Source of the DNA: Microcoleus sp. bin38.metabat.b11b12b14.051
GTDB lineage: Bacteria; Cyanobacteriota; Cyanobacteriia; Cyanobacteriales; Microcoleaceae
Reading direction: 5' to 3'
NCBI RefSeq assembly: GCF_013299165.1
Contig: NZ_JAAFKD010000017.1
Coordinates: forward strand, 86,487 to 150,486
Length of the DNA stretch: 64,000 nucleotides
Part shown: piece after piece, positions 24,869 through 33,582 of the stretch
Layout: each line of letters opens with the position of its first letter
Numbering within the stretch: the stretch's first letter is position 1
Program-made: the position numbers and the translations under genes
Notes under the pieces: model-generated
Database searches by the model: none
Seen by the model: the letters and a program-made list of their open reading frames with translations, nothing else
What the model was told of the DNA's origin: nothing

Positions 24869-25882
24869 CTAATGGCTGACAACCAATTCAGGGCGGTAAA
24901 TCCCTAAATTTTGGAGGTACATTTGTTCGAGTTTGGGCATCGACGAGTCCACGGAACCGCCAAAACGCCGAAAAGAAGGCCAAATGTAAGCGAGTTTTTT
25001 GACTGCTGACTCCAATCGACCCGCTTCTATATCTTCTAAGGCACCTTTTTCTCGGATTAACTCTACGGCTACAAAATCTTGATTTTGGGGGCTAAAATCG
25101 GTGAGGCTAAATTTTTTGGCGAATCTGTCCCAAGTTGTGCTCAGAAACTGATAGCGCCCCGCAGCGTCGGAACATAGCTTTGTGCCGTAGCGGCGGCCGC
25201 ATCTCATTTCTCTGGGATGATCGCTGAAACTGGCAAATTTGGTGCCGGTGTACTGGGTGTGGTAGCCGTCGGGACTAGCGGTGCCTTCGGCGGCGGCGAT
25301 GGTGTCGAGAAAGGCTTTGACTCGATCGCGCTCGATGCTATCGTCAGTTGCAACTTTATCCTCAGCAGCAACCGACGGCAACGGCTGGGGAGAGGGCGAA
25401 CTTTCTGTCGGGATACTCAGGCGTTTCGGAGGTGGCGATATTTCTGCTGAGACTGTTTGACCCCAAAGTTTTGGGGTGATTCTACCCAAAAAAAAGCACA
25501 GACAGATGCACAAACTCCACCGCAGCCTTAAGCGGAGGCGTTTGGACTGCTCGTTGGGCTGTCGCACTGGCCACGCATCCAACGGAATGACTGCGGGCAA
25601 GATTCTCGTTTGCTGGCCGAAGGCGAACAGAGATTTCAGCGCTAGCAAGGTTTGCTTGTAGAAACGGGGTGGAACTTTGCGAACCCTCATCGCTGCGGCG
25701 AAAGTCTGGACATCTGTCAGAGTCACTGCTGCGAGAGGTTTTTCTACAAACAGCCGGAAACGGTTTGCCGCCTGCCAGCTAAAGCGCTTGCTGCGGTGGG
25801 ATTGGCGTTCCACCCAGAGGCGAATTAGCTCGATGTCTTCTATGGGTTGCAGATGGCTTCCCAGATGTTCGGGTGCGTACAA
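24869..25882 (-). CDS. Membrane-anchored lambda-type lysozyme (GH104) fused to an integrase-like SAM domain
   Basis: The 337-residue protein has three parts. Residues 15-92 (IELIRLWVERQSHRSKRFSW through LLALKSLFAFGQQ) look like the N-terminal SAM-like core-binding domain of tyrosine recombinases, without any catalytic domain. Residues 121-133 are a membrane segment followed by a Pro/Ser linker. Residues 188-325 resemble phage lambda endolysin R (FLDTIAAAEGT, SDHPRE, AGRYQFLSTTWD, LTDFSPQNQDFVAVELIREK), with E199 aligned to the lambda catalytic Glu. It could cleave peptidoglycan at the cell surface; the role of the N-terminal part is unknown. No phage genes adjoin it. Confidence 0.82.
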   Translation of the reverse strand: MYAPEHLGSHLQPIEDIELIRLWVERQSHRSKRFSWQAANRFRLFVEKPLAAVTLTDVQTFAAAMRVRKVPPRFYKQTLLALKSLFAFGQQTRILPAVIPLDAWPVRQPNEQSKRLRLRLRWSLCICLCFFLGRITPKLWGQTVSAEISPPPKRLSIPTESSPSPQPLPSVAAEDKVATDDSIERDRVKAFLDTIAAAEGTASPDGYHTQYTGTKFASFSDHPREMRCGRRYGTKLCSDAAGRYQFLSTTWDRFAKKFSLTDFSPQNQDFVAVELIREKGALEDIEAGRLESAVKKLAYIWPSFRRFGGSVDSSMPKLEQMYLQNLGIYRPELVVSH

Positions 25883-25984
25883 GAGTACCTCCTGATATCA
25901 CTTCTAGTTGAAGGTTCCCAGTTATAACGGATGAGATGGATAGGGATCAATGGAAACTCGCTTCAACCATACTAAGTGATACTA

Positions 25985-27250
25985 CTAAGCGCTCACGGGG
26001 TCAAGTTTCATCACGGCTTTTTCGAGCAGTTGAGTGTAAAGTTGACTTAGTTGGGAGGCTACACCGTCCCAACTGAAATAGGTTTGGACGCGCACTCGGC
26101 CTGCTTGTCCGAGTTGCTGGCGCCATGCTGAGTCAACTAACAGCCGATCGATCGCACTTGCAAACAGTGCTTCATTTTTCGGCGGCGCCAGCAAACCGGT
26201 TTGTCGCGGCACTACGGTATATTTCAGCCCTCCCACGTCGGAGGCGACTACGGGCGTGCCGCAGGCCATCGCTTCAATGGCGACTAAACCGAAGGGTTCG
26301 TAGTGGCTGGGAATGACGCAGACATCGGCTGCGGCGTAGTAGGCGGGGAGAATGTCTCGGCTCAAGCCACCGGGAAAGCTGGTAATGTCGCTTAAGCCTA
26401 ATTCTTGAACGATGCTGCCGATGCGATCGCGCTCTTTACCGTCGCATTGTCCCTCGCGCCAGCCGCCGCCGATAATTAGTTTTAAATCGCCTTGGCGCAG
26501 CGCTGACAGCCCCACAGCGCGCACTAAGGTTTCGATGCCTTTGCGCGGATCGAAACGGCCGACGTACAACACGACTTTGGTTTGCGGGGCTATTCCCAAC
26601 TGTTGGCGGGCTGCCGATCGCCCGATCGACCCAAACCGCTCTATTTCGGTACCGCAAGGAATAATATCTATATTGCCTTTTGAGGACACGAGAGACCTCA
26701 TGTGTTCTTTTTCCTGGGGACTGGTAGCCACCACGCGATCGGCTGTTTCCAAAAGAGTTTTTTCCACTTGCAGCCTGGTTTTGGCAATCATCGGAATTGT
26801 CGAAACCGACTTGTATTTAACCGCTGCCAAAGAATGATAGGTGTGAACTTGCCGCAGGGGTTGAGATTTTTTCAACTCCATTCCCACCCAAGAAGACAGC
26901 CAGTAATTCGTGTGAACTAAGGGACATTGAATGCCTGACTCTAACTGAAACTTCTGAAATTCGCGCACAAAAATAGGCAAATATGCGTAAAGTTCGTCGC
27001 GGGGAATAAATTCTTGTGGCCCTGCTACTAGGCGGATTGTCCGGCAATTCGGGCTGTGCGGGACAATGCTTGCTTGTTGGCGATCGGACGATCGGGTGAA
27101 CATATCAACTTGCCACCCCTGTTTCGCCAGAGCTTCACCTACTTGACGCACGTAAACATTTTGCCCGCCCGCTTCTTCTTTGCCAATTTCCACAGCCGGA
27201 TCGCCGTGTACCGAGATCAGGGCGATGCGTTTTTTAGTTAATGAAATCAT
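25985..27250 (-). CDS. GT4-family glycosyltransferase
   Basis: The 421-residue protein opens with KRIALISVHGDPAVEIGKEE and AGGQNVYVRQVGEALAKQGW, as in the sucrose-phosphate-synthase-like branch of GT4, and the C-terminal half has YVGRFDPRKGIETLVRA and HYEPFGLVAIEAMACGTPVV, the nucleotide-sugar site with its E(x7)E-type motif. It is a retaining GT-B enzyme; donor and acceptor are not predictable. No signal peptide. It is monocistronic, downstream of no visible partner, and separated by a 526-bp gap from the YihY gene on the same strand. Confidence 0.88.
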   Translation of the reverse strand: MISLTKKRIALISVHGDPAVEIGKEEAGGQNVYVRQVGEALAKQGWQVDMFTRSSDRQQASIVPHSPNCRTIRLVAGPQEFIPRDELYAYLPIFVREFQKFQLESGIQCPLVHTNYWLSSWVGMELKKSQPLRQVHTYHSLAAVKYKSVSTIPMIAKTRLQVEKTLLETADRVVATSPQEKEHMRSLVSSKGNIDIIPCGTEIERFGSIGRSAARQQLGIAPQTKVVLYVGRFDPRKGIETLVRAVGLSALRQGDLKLIIGGGWREGQCDGKERDRIGSIVQELGLSDITSFPGGLSRDILPAYYAAADVCVIPSHYEPFGLVAIEAMACGTPVVASDVGGLKYTVVPRQTGLLAPPKNEALFASAIDRLLVDSAWRQQLGQAGRVRVQTYFSWDGVASQLSQLYTQLLEKAVMKLDPVSA

Positions 27251-27776
27251 GATTGTTTACCAACATTTAAAAAAAACTTACTGCCGATTCAATGTGCGAT
27301 TTTGGCTACTGTGCGGGAAATGGAAGGTAACTGCTAATTGTTATTAAAGTCAAAATAGGCGATCGATCAATCATCCCTCAGGGATAAATTGCAGGCAAAA
27401 AATTGATAAACGACTTCCTTCTGCTGACAGAGACCAGCAGCAGCTCAAACTCTAGATAATCTAAATGGAAATAAACGAGGGTGAAGAGATTTTTCTGGAT
27501 TTGAGCCGCTGTCAAACTTCCACCAGCTTTGAGGTTGCTGTCCCAGATGCTCCCGTCAGTCACAGGTCTAATTTTTACCTTTCGGGATCAATGGTTTTGG
27601 TTGTGGAGAAAGCAGAAGTAAATCATCCTCTAGACATAATTTTAGAGGCCGATCTCAAACAAAGCAGAATTATTGCCTTCAAAATTGTTCTTTTCTTCCG
27701 CTTTCTGCCTGCTTAGCTCTTGCTTCTATCAAATGCGGGTATCTAGTTTAACCTCTAATTTTCAAGTTGTCAAATA
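27251..27776. other. 526-bp gap without a convincing gene
   Basis: A plus-strand frame of 83 codons (27465-27716, starting EINEGEEIFLDLSRCQ) is open, but has no recognisable domain and ends in a hydrophobic run; I do not call it. The region has an AT-rich core upstream of the GT4 gene that probably holds its promoter. Confidence 0.5.
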
Positions 27777-28694
27777 TTAAGAATTGTTCCGATGTTTGCC
27801 TGTAGGAGATTCCCCCTTTTCGCTGTGAAGGGTACTATTTCGCGAAGCTCGCATTCGAGAGCCGTATCGGTTAGCCCAAACTTGGGTAAACTCGGCGCCC
27901 AAGAAGAGAATTTGAGCGGAATAATTAATCCAAAGCAGGATAATCACGAACGATCCCGCAGCACCGTAGGTAGAGGCAATACCGCTACCTCCTAGGTAAA
28001 CTCCTATTAGGGATTTGCCGATCGTAAACAGGACTGAGGTGATGGCAGCGCCGATCCACACATCATTCCAAGCAAGATCGACATCGGGCAAAAGTTTGTA
28101 AATCAAGGCAAACAGTAACGTAACTACACCAAAGGAGATAGCAAAGTCCACAATCTGCCAAATGTTGACGGGTAAGTGTAGCAAACCGTTCAACCAAAAG
28201 CTGACGGCTGCTAAAACAGCGCTAATTACTAAAGATACTAACAGTAGAAAGCCGATGCCTAAAATCATCGCAAAAGACAATACGCGGTCTTGCAAAAATC
28301 CCCAGATACCCCGTCCCGGAGGAGGCGAAACATTCCAAATAGTATTGAGAGCTTCTTTGAGATTAGTAAACACGTTGGAAGCGCCCCACAAAAGTGTAGC
28401 GATGCCGACTAAAGTAGCAATCATTCCCGACTTGGGTTCTGAGGCTTTGAGAATCAGTTCTTGGACAGTTTGGGCGCCATCTTTGCCGATTAGACTTTGG
28501 AGTTGGCCGACGATTTGACCTTGGGCTGCGTCTGCACCAAAGACTAAACCGACGATCGCAATTACGATAATTAGCAGCGGGGCGAGGGAGAAAACTGTGT
28601 AATAGGCTAGGGCAGCGGCTAGGGTTGGCGCTTTATCTTCTTGCCATTCAGCAAAAGTTTGTTTGAGCAGCGATATGACTGTTTTTAAGTTCAC
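27777..28694 (-). CDS. YihY/BrkB-family inner membrane protein
   Basis: The 305-residue protein has six membrane segments and the family features APTLAAALAYYTVFSLAPLL near the N-terminus, LIGKDGAQTVQELI and WGASNVFTNLKEALNTIWNV, then YGAAGSFVIILLWINYSAQI near the end. Family members were once mis-annotated as ribonuclease BN; their true function is unresolved. The C-terminus is a short hydrophilic tail. The gene is divergent from the membrane protein gene at 28809 with 114 bp between. Confidence 0.9.
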   Translation of the reverse strand: MNLKTVISLLKQTFAEWQEDKAPTLAAALAYYTVFSLAPLLIIVIAIVGLVFGADAAQGQIVGQLQSLIGKDGAQTVQELILKASEPKSGMIATLVGIATLLWGASNVFTNLKEALNTIWNVSPPPGRGIWGFLQDRVLSFAMILGIGFLLLVSLVISAVLAAVSFWLNGLLHLPVNIWQIVDFAISFGVVTLLFALIYKLLPDVDLAWNDVWIGAAITSVLFTIGKSLIGVYLGGSGIASTYGAAGSFVIILLWINYSAQILFLGAEFTQVWANRYGSRMRASRNSTLHSEKGESPTGKHRNNS

Positions 28695-28808
28695 GACCTT
28701 GGGTTTCCTGATACTTATGCTTTACCAAGGGATTGTAAGAGTTTAGGAGTTCTTCAGCCTCAGCCACAAGATAGATTTATCGATTAGCCAACTCAGAAAA
28801 TTACTTTT

Positions 28809-29897
28809 ATGTCAAATTCCAACACAACTGTTAACAGCACCGATGTCAAAGCGCCCAAAAAAGTAATTACTTGGGCAAAACTGAGCGCATTAGTAGCGGT
28901 GGTCAATTTCTTGCTGGTGCTTTTCCATTTTAGTTACCTTCAGTTGCGCCCTGTTTATCAGAGTTATTTGCCCGGTATAGTGAAACTTTACGACCCGATT
29001 AAAGGCATTAATTCGAGTTTGCCCAATTCGGCATATTTGCCAAAGGCTGACCAGTTTTGGCGAATTGATGCGTGGTTGATCGGTTTTTTCTGGGCGGAAT
29101 TTGCGATTAAAAGTCTGTTCCACACCCGCCGCAAACCGGGAGTAAGTTGGTCGAATTTTGTGCTGAGGCGCTGGTACGAAGTGTTTCTGCTGGTGCCGAT
29201 TTGGCAGGGGTGGCGGATTCTGCCGGTGTTGGTGCGCCTCCACAAGTCTGGTTTGGTGAATCTCGATCGCGCCGTTGCTCAAATTACCTACGAACCAGTG
29301 GCTTATTTAGCCGATACAATGTCCGAATACATGATGGTGCGGTTTATCAATCAAGCTCAAAGTTCGATCGAACAAGGCGACGCAGCGCGGGTACTGCTGG
29401 AACCGCAGCAGCCGTACCTTCACGTCAATCAGGAAAATACGATCGAACAAATAACCAACCGGATTTTGGATCTGACAATTTACAAAGTTTTGCCGCAAGT
29501 GCAACCGGGTTTAGAAGAATTGCTGCACCACAATCTGGAAACAACCATCAAACAGTCGGATTTTTATCAACTCCTGCAAACTTTCTCGCCGATTAATATT
29601 TTGCCTAAGGAAATGACCGAACAGCTAGCAAATTATCTGGCTCAAACTGCGGTTGATGTGGTAGCGACTACTTACGAAGATGATAAAGGGCGCAAAATTA
29701 TCGATAATTTCAGCCAAGAATTCAATCAAAGTTTGCGGCGGGAATTGCAAGATGAGAAAACTCTCGCGGAATTGCAGTCTCTGCTGTCGGATTTGTTGGA
29801 AGAAGTGAAGTTGAATTACATTCAAGGCGGGTTGAAGTCAGATCCGGAGGAGACTTTGACGGAAATTAACTCGTTGCGGGAGGTAAGGGAGAGTTGA
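28809..29897 (+). CDS. Conserved cyanobacterial membrane protein, function unknown
   Basis: The 362-residue protein has a membrane helix at about 22-45 (WAKLSALVAVVNFLLVLFHF), a second near 88-102 (WLIGFFWAEFAIKSLF) and a third near 118-140 (FLLVPIWQGWRILPVLVRLH), the last two resembling voltage-sensor-like or ion-channel helices. The C-terminal 210 residues are soluble, helical and acidic. I do not recognise a named family. It is probably a real, conserved gene given length and composition. It is followed by a tandem array of dispersed repeats. Confidence 0.75.
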   Translation: MSNSNTTVNSTDVKAPKKVITWAKLSALVAVVNFLLVLFHFSYLQLRPVYQSYLPGIVKLYDPIKGINSSLPNSAYLPKADQFWRIDAWLIGFFWAEFAIKSLFHTRRKPGVSWSNFVLRRWYEVFLLVPIWQGWRILPVLVRLHKSGLVNLDRAVAQITYEPVAYLADTMSEYMMVRFINQAQSSIEQGDAARVLLEPQQPYLHVNQENTIEQITNRILDLTIYKVLPQVQPGLEELLHHNLETTIKQSDFYQLLQTFSPINILPKEMTEQLANYLAQTAVDVVATTYEDDKGRKIIDNFSQEFNQSLRRELQDEKTLAELQSLLSDLLEEVKLNYIQGGLKSDPEETLTEINSLREVRES

Positions 29898-29958
29898 TAC
29901 AGCAATTAGTTTGGGGTTTGTTAATTGGATTCTTTTAACGAACCGCGCCCGAAGGAGA

Positions 29959-29978
29959 ACAGGCGAGACGCCTGTTCC
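29959..29978. repeat. AACAGGCG..CGCCTGTT hairpin
   Basis: GAACAGGCG and CGCCTGTTC form a short stem around AGA, located downstream of the membrane protein gene. A similar AACAGGCATCCTGCCTGTT hairpin lies near 10300-10320 upstream of the epimerase gene. Confidence 0.65.
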
Positions 29979-29990
29979 ACAAAGTAAGAG

Positions 29991-30355
29991 CCGTAGGGTG
30001 CGTCGCCCTTGAGAATTCTTTGCATCAAAATCGACAATTTTATAGCGACGCACCTATGCTAACCGTGTTAAGTCGCGAAGGAGCCGTAGGGTGCGTCGCC
30101 CTTGAGAATTCTTTGCATCAAAATCGACAATCTTATAGCGACGCACCGATGCTAACAGTGTTAAGTCGCGAAGGAGCCGTAGGGTGCGTCGCCCTTGAGA
30201 ATTCTTGGCATCAAAATCGACAATCTTATAGCGACGCACCGATGCTAACCGTGTTAAGTCGCGAAGGAGTCGTAGGGTGCGTCGCCCTTGAGAATTCTTT
30301 GCATCAAAATCGACAATCTTATAGCGACGCACCGATGCTAACCGTGTTAAGTAAA
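29991..30355. repeat. 93-bp tandem array of GCGTCGC-type repeat, four units
   Basis: Units begin at 29991, 30084, 30177 and 30270, all 93 bp apart and nearly identical, the last truncated. Each has CCGTAGGGTGCGTCGCCCTT and TTATAGCGACGCACC as pairing arms around GAGAATTCTTTGCATC. Because 93 is a multiple of three the array reads open in both directions; these readings are not genes. Confidence 0.95.
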
Positions 30356-30412
30356 CAAACCCCAAAATGAGGTGGATGCAAATTGTTGTATCTGGTGATT
30401 GGGATTTTTTAA

Positions 30413-30465
30413 CGAACCGCAAAGGCGCAAAGAGCGCGAAGGAAGAGAAGAGAAGGAAGAGTAAG
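30413..30465. repeat. ACCGCAAAGGCGCAAAGAGCG dispersed repeat copy
   Basis: Purine-rich repeat related to those at 22167-22220 and 61186-61231 (AACCGCAAAGGCGCAAAGA then GAAGGAAGAGAAGAGAAGG). No gene start follows it directly; the next coding region begins about 150 bp further on. Confidence 0.75.
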
Positions 30466-30610
30466 ATTTCACAACATCTAGGGGTAAGTAAGCTGCGTAT
30501 TGCTTATCCTACGAATACGGGTAGTGCGGATATCCGATGTCAATCTTTCTGAATGGCTAAGCTAAAATAAGAGTGTTAGCGGAAAACATCTATCATATTA
30601 TTTATCTATT

Positions 30611-31504
30611 TTGAACAACCTTACTTGTCTGGAAATAGAAGTCGCCGAAACATTGCTGAGGTTAGCAATGTTGCTGGGCTTAACACTTTTAATCGCGTTT
30701 TTTGTGGCGTCAGAACTAGCATTAGTATCGGCAGATCGCCATCAAATCCGGCAACTCGCTCAGTTGCCCGATCGCCCAAACGCCAAAACCGCCCAACTCG
30801 TCCACCAAGCGCAGAACAACATACCGCATTACCTGTCGGTGACTCAAACAGGCACTACAGCGGGGAGTTTGCTGTTGGGATGGTTGGGGGAGGGAGCGAC
30901 TGTACACTGGATCGAGCCTTGGATCGACAAATTGCCGATCGGTCATTTTCCGGCAATGCTGACGGCGCACTCGATCGCAGTTCCCGTAGCTTTCATCTTC
31001 GTTACATACATCGAGATAGTATTAGGAGAACTCATCCCCAAAGTATTAGCAACCCACGCTCCAGAGCGCACGGCTTTGTTACTGATGCCCGCCCTGGAAA
31101 TCTGCTCAAAAATACTGTGGCCGCTGCTAGCAGTTCTCAACGGTACTGTGCGGCTGCTGACAGGTTCGATTACCAGCAAACCGTCAGAGCCGCTGCTACC
31201 AGCTTCCGAAGCAACTCTGATTGAAAAAGACGCTCACTCAGCCCTAATTTCCGGCGTCTGGGAAGTAACAGCAGTTAACGAAAAACTCGGGATCAATCTC
31301 CCCACGAACCAAGCTTACCAAACAATCGCCGGATTCGCGATCCACACTTTTGGTAAAATGCCCGCTCAGGGCGATCGACTATTGTGGGGCGAATTAGAAA
31401 TAGAAGCAGCAGAGGTAGTAGAAGGCAGCTTAGAAACAGTCCTGCTGCGCCAAGTAACACGCCCTTTGTTTGAGCCGAAACATCCAGAACTCGTCTTGAA
31501 TTGA
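30611..31504 (+). CDS. CNNM/DUF21-type membrane protein lacking CBS domains
   Basis: The 297-residue protein has a DUF21 (CNNM) membrane domain over residues 12-190 (LIAFFVASELALVSADRHQI, GTTAGSLLLGWLGE, YIEIVLGELIPKVLA) and a C-terminal CorC/HlyC domain from about 200 (VWEVTAVNEKLGINLPTN, YQTIAGFAIHTFGKMPAQGD). The CBS pair that lies between these in standard 430-450-residue members is absent, with a short linker in its place. Homologues are Mg2+/Co2+-linked transport proteins gated through the CBS pair; without it, nucleotide regulation would be lost. TTG at 30611 is the likely start; the first ATG at 30668 would remove the beginning of the first helix. Confidence 0.82.
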   Translation: MNNLTCLEIEVAETLLRLAMLLGLTLLIAFFVASELALVSADRHQIRQLAQLPDRPNAKTAQLVHQAQNNIPHYLSVTQTGTTAGSLLLGWLGEGATVHWIEPWIDKLPIGHFPAMLTAHSIAVPVAFIFVTYIEIVLGELIPKVLATHAPERTALLLMPALEICSKILWPLLAVLNGTVRLLTGSITSKPSEPLLPASEATLIEKDAHSALISGVWEVTAVNEKLGINLPTNQAYQTIAGFAIHTFGKMPAQGDRLLWGELEIEAAEVVEGSLETVLLRQVTRPLFEPKHPELVLN

Positions 31505-31778
31505 TAGCAAATCCGGGTTTAAATTTGATTGTATATCCAACCATGATAATGGCATTGCAATAACCGACTACAACTCTTTCCTGCGGATAAACGACTGCTG
31601 CGGTGCAAACAGCGAGTCCGTAATGTTGCAGCTTGTCCATCTTCTGTGCGAAACATTGCCAGCCACTCTCCGTCAAGCGATCGGGCTAAAACAGTGTTAG
31701 GTTGTAATTAGTCGCTCTGTGCGACAACCTACCAGAAATCTGCAAATTGCATAATAAAGCATAGTTTATGAGGTGGAT

Positions 31779-31976
31779 ATGCTGAAAACGCTTTGGGCTA
31801 CTGTTCGACAAGGGAAAATTGAACTGCTGGAGTTATCAGAGTTACCCGAAGGGGCAAAAGTATTAGTAACACTCTTACCTGATGAAGAAACTGAGTTTTG
31901 GCTTCAAGCCAGTCAAACATCATTAGATACAGTTTGGGATAATACTGAGGATGATGTCTATGCCCAGCTACTCTAA
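31779..31976 (+). CDS. Antitoxin of a MazF/PemK-type toxin-antitoxin pair
   Basis: The 65-residue protein (MLKTLWATVRQGKIELLE..) is a small acidic protein directly upstream of a PemK/MazF toxin, with coding overlap, the normal layout for antitoxins. The sequence ELSELPEGAKVLVTLLPDE resembles the beta-rich N-terminal part of DUF104-like and AbrB-like antitoxins. GAGGTGG at 31770-31776 supports ATG 31779 over the in-frame GTG at 31773. Upstream sequence and the first 18 codons recur, decayed, at 32340-32566. Confidence 0.8.
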   Translation: MLKTLWATVRQGKIELLELSELPEGAKVLVTLLPDEETEFWLQASQTSLDTVWDNTEDDVYAQLL

Positions 31977-32289
31977 AAATGACATAATTTTGGTTAGATA
32001 TCCCTTTTCAGACTTGTCTAGTTCTAAGGTGAGACCAGCAATTGTTGTGAGTGCGCCGCACGTATCTCAAGACATCATGATTGTGCCATTGACAAGCAAA
32101 ACTGCATCCTTACTTGAGGGTGAGTTCGTACTTGCTGAATGGTCAACAGCAGGGTTAAATGTGGCTACAGCAGTCAAGCGAGGTTTGTATACAGTGCATG
32201 AAAGCTTGGTTCTAACGACAATTGGCAAATTAGCGGATTCTGATGCTGAGCGACTGGAGCAATCTCTTCGAGGTTGGTTAGGGTTGTAG
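31960..32289 (+). CDS. MazF/PemK-family endoribonuclease toxin
   Basis: The 109-residue protein matches the MazF/PemK fold: YSKNDIILVRYPFSDLSSSKVRPAIVVS near the start, where the Arg of KVRPA is the conserved catalytic residue, and then IMIVPLTSK. MazF toxins cleave mRNA at short sequence motifs. ATG codons at 31951, 31954 and 31960 are in frame; I prefer 31960, which gives MPSYSKND and a good distance from GAGG at 31947-31950. It overlaps the antitoxin's end by 17 bp, so the two are translationally coupled. Confidence 0.88.
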   Translation: MPSYSKNDIILVRYPFSDLSSSKVRPAIVVSAPHVSQDIMIVPLTSKTASLLEGEFVLAEWSTAGLNVATAVKRGLYTVHESLVLTTIGKLADSDAERLEQSLRGWLGL

Positions 32290-32503
32290 TGCACCCATAC
32301 AGTATAATATTTCCTGTTTGTCGGGTTTCGCATAAGGAGGGCGATCGGGCAATGCCACAGCTTGTACGTCTTCTCCCCGAAAAACTGCCAGCCACTCTCT
32401 AAGAGTGATTGGGCTAAAACAGTGTTAGGTTGTAATTGGTCGCCCAGTGCGACAATGTACCAGAAATATGCAAATTGCATAGACTATACTTTGTGAGGTG
32501 GAT

Positions 32504-32566
32504 ATTCGGAAAACGCTTTGGGGTAATGTTCGACAAGGGAAAATTGAACTGCTAGAGTCATCATAG
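32504..32566 (+). pseudogene. Decayed second copy of the antitoxin start
   Basis: The sequence from about 32340 to 32566 repeats the promoter region, leader and first 18 codons of the antitoxin at 31779. Here the start codon is changed (ATT in place of ATG at 32504), and after RKTLWGNVRQGKIELLE and two serines a TAG ends the frame. The rest of the antitoxin and the toxin are absent. This is a truncated duplicate of the toxin-antitoxin locus. Confidence 0.88.
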
Positions 32567-32755
32567 TAGTTAAGAAATATTAAAAAGTGATTTAGTAATG
32601 CAGAAAAAGTGGGATTATTGATTAATACAAGAAATTTGTCGTAGAGCGTATTGAAATATAAGAGCTAGGGCTCAAAGCTAAAAAAGGAAAGTATTACGAT
32701 TAAAAGCAACGATTATTCATCTGAGTTTGAGATAAAATCCAAAGAGAGTTATCAG

Positions 32756-33580
32756 ATGCAAAAAAGTGTAGATGAAAATAACATTAACCCAGGAGAACAG
32801 CTAAGGGAATTTATCAAACAAATTTTCCCTGCTGATGTCAAAAATGACTCCTTTATTTCAAGAATAGATTATATTCTACAAGCTGATGGAGAATTGAGAG
32901 ATTTAGTTTACAATAGCACCATCAACTATGTATTGCGACGACTGATAGTAACCGCTGATTATTTTCAAAGGAAGTGTAAAAAAGAGGATAAAGGAAATGA
33001 AAAATTCATAACTGATTTGAGAGCTTTCCTGAAAGATGATATGCGCTTTCCTGAAAAGCATATTGGAAAAATTATTGCCTTAATTCGTGAGTGTTTGGAT
33101 AAGAGAAATGCAGACGTAGCAGACAGCACTAAACATAACATAAGAAAGAGAGCCAGAAATAATAATAAGGCTTGCTATATCTGTGGCGGCGAACTGGAGT
33201 TTGATATAGGAGATTCATACAACTCAGTTCAAGTGGAGCATAAATGGCCGAAAGCAATGGGCGGTTCAAGTCATAATTTCAATCTTGAAGTCGCTTGCCC
33301 AAAATGTAATTGTAAAAAGTCAGATCATATAGATGCTAGCGATTTTCATTATGAAAAGATATGTCTCGTAAGTGATGAAAACGATAAACACTTTTCGACG
33401 GAGATGAACAGGGAATATGAATTGGCTTTATGGGCTAAAAGAGAATTTAAGTGTTCTATTTGTGAAAAATCAGCAGCCGATGCGGGAAAGTTAAAATTTG
33501 GACGCAAAAATCCCAATGATAGTTGGCATTTCTTAAATATAGAGATTTTTTGCGAAAAACATCACAAAATAAGGGGATAG
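32756..33580 (+). CDS. HNH endonuclease
   Basis: The 274-residue protein has a helical N-terminal part (residues 1-130) without a domain I can name, then an HNH nuclease core: zinc ligands C140-x2-C143 and C181-x2-C184 around the catalytic V-E161-H162-K-W-P segment and GGSSHNFNLEVACPKCN. A second zinc-ribbon-like set, C233-x2-C236 with C266 and H269/H270, ends the protein. The gene is AT-rich relative to its neighbours. GAGAG about 10 bp upstream of ATG 32756 could be the ribosome-binding site. The DGQHR-protein gene begins 2 bp after its stop, so the two form an operon and probably act together on DNA. Confidence 0.85.
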   Translation: MQKSVDENNINPGEQLREFIKQIFPADVKNDSFISRIDYILQADGELRDLVYNSTINYVLRRLIVTADYFQRKCKKEDKGNEKFITDLRAFLKDDMRFPEKHIGKIIALIRECLDKRNADVADSTKHNIRKRARNNNKACYICGGELEFDIGDSYNSVQVEHKWPKAMGGSSHNFNLEVACPKCNCKKSDHIDASDFHYEKICLVSDENDKHFSTEMNREYELALWAKREFKCSICEKSAADAGKLKFGRKNPNDSWHFLNIEIFCEKHHKIRG

Positions 33581-33582
33581 TT

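Noticed and set aside
30020-30422. Open frames of 116 and 122 codons on both strands
   Set aside because: They are readings of the 93-bp tandem array.
33523-33582. Earlier start for the DGQHR gene
   Set aside because: It lies within the HNH gene and would add 20 residues; ATG 33583 has a better ribosome-binding site.
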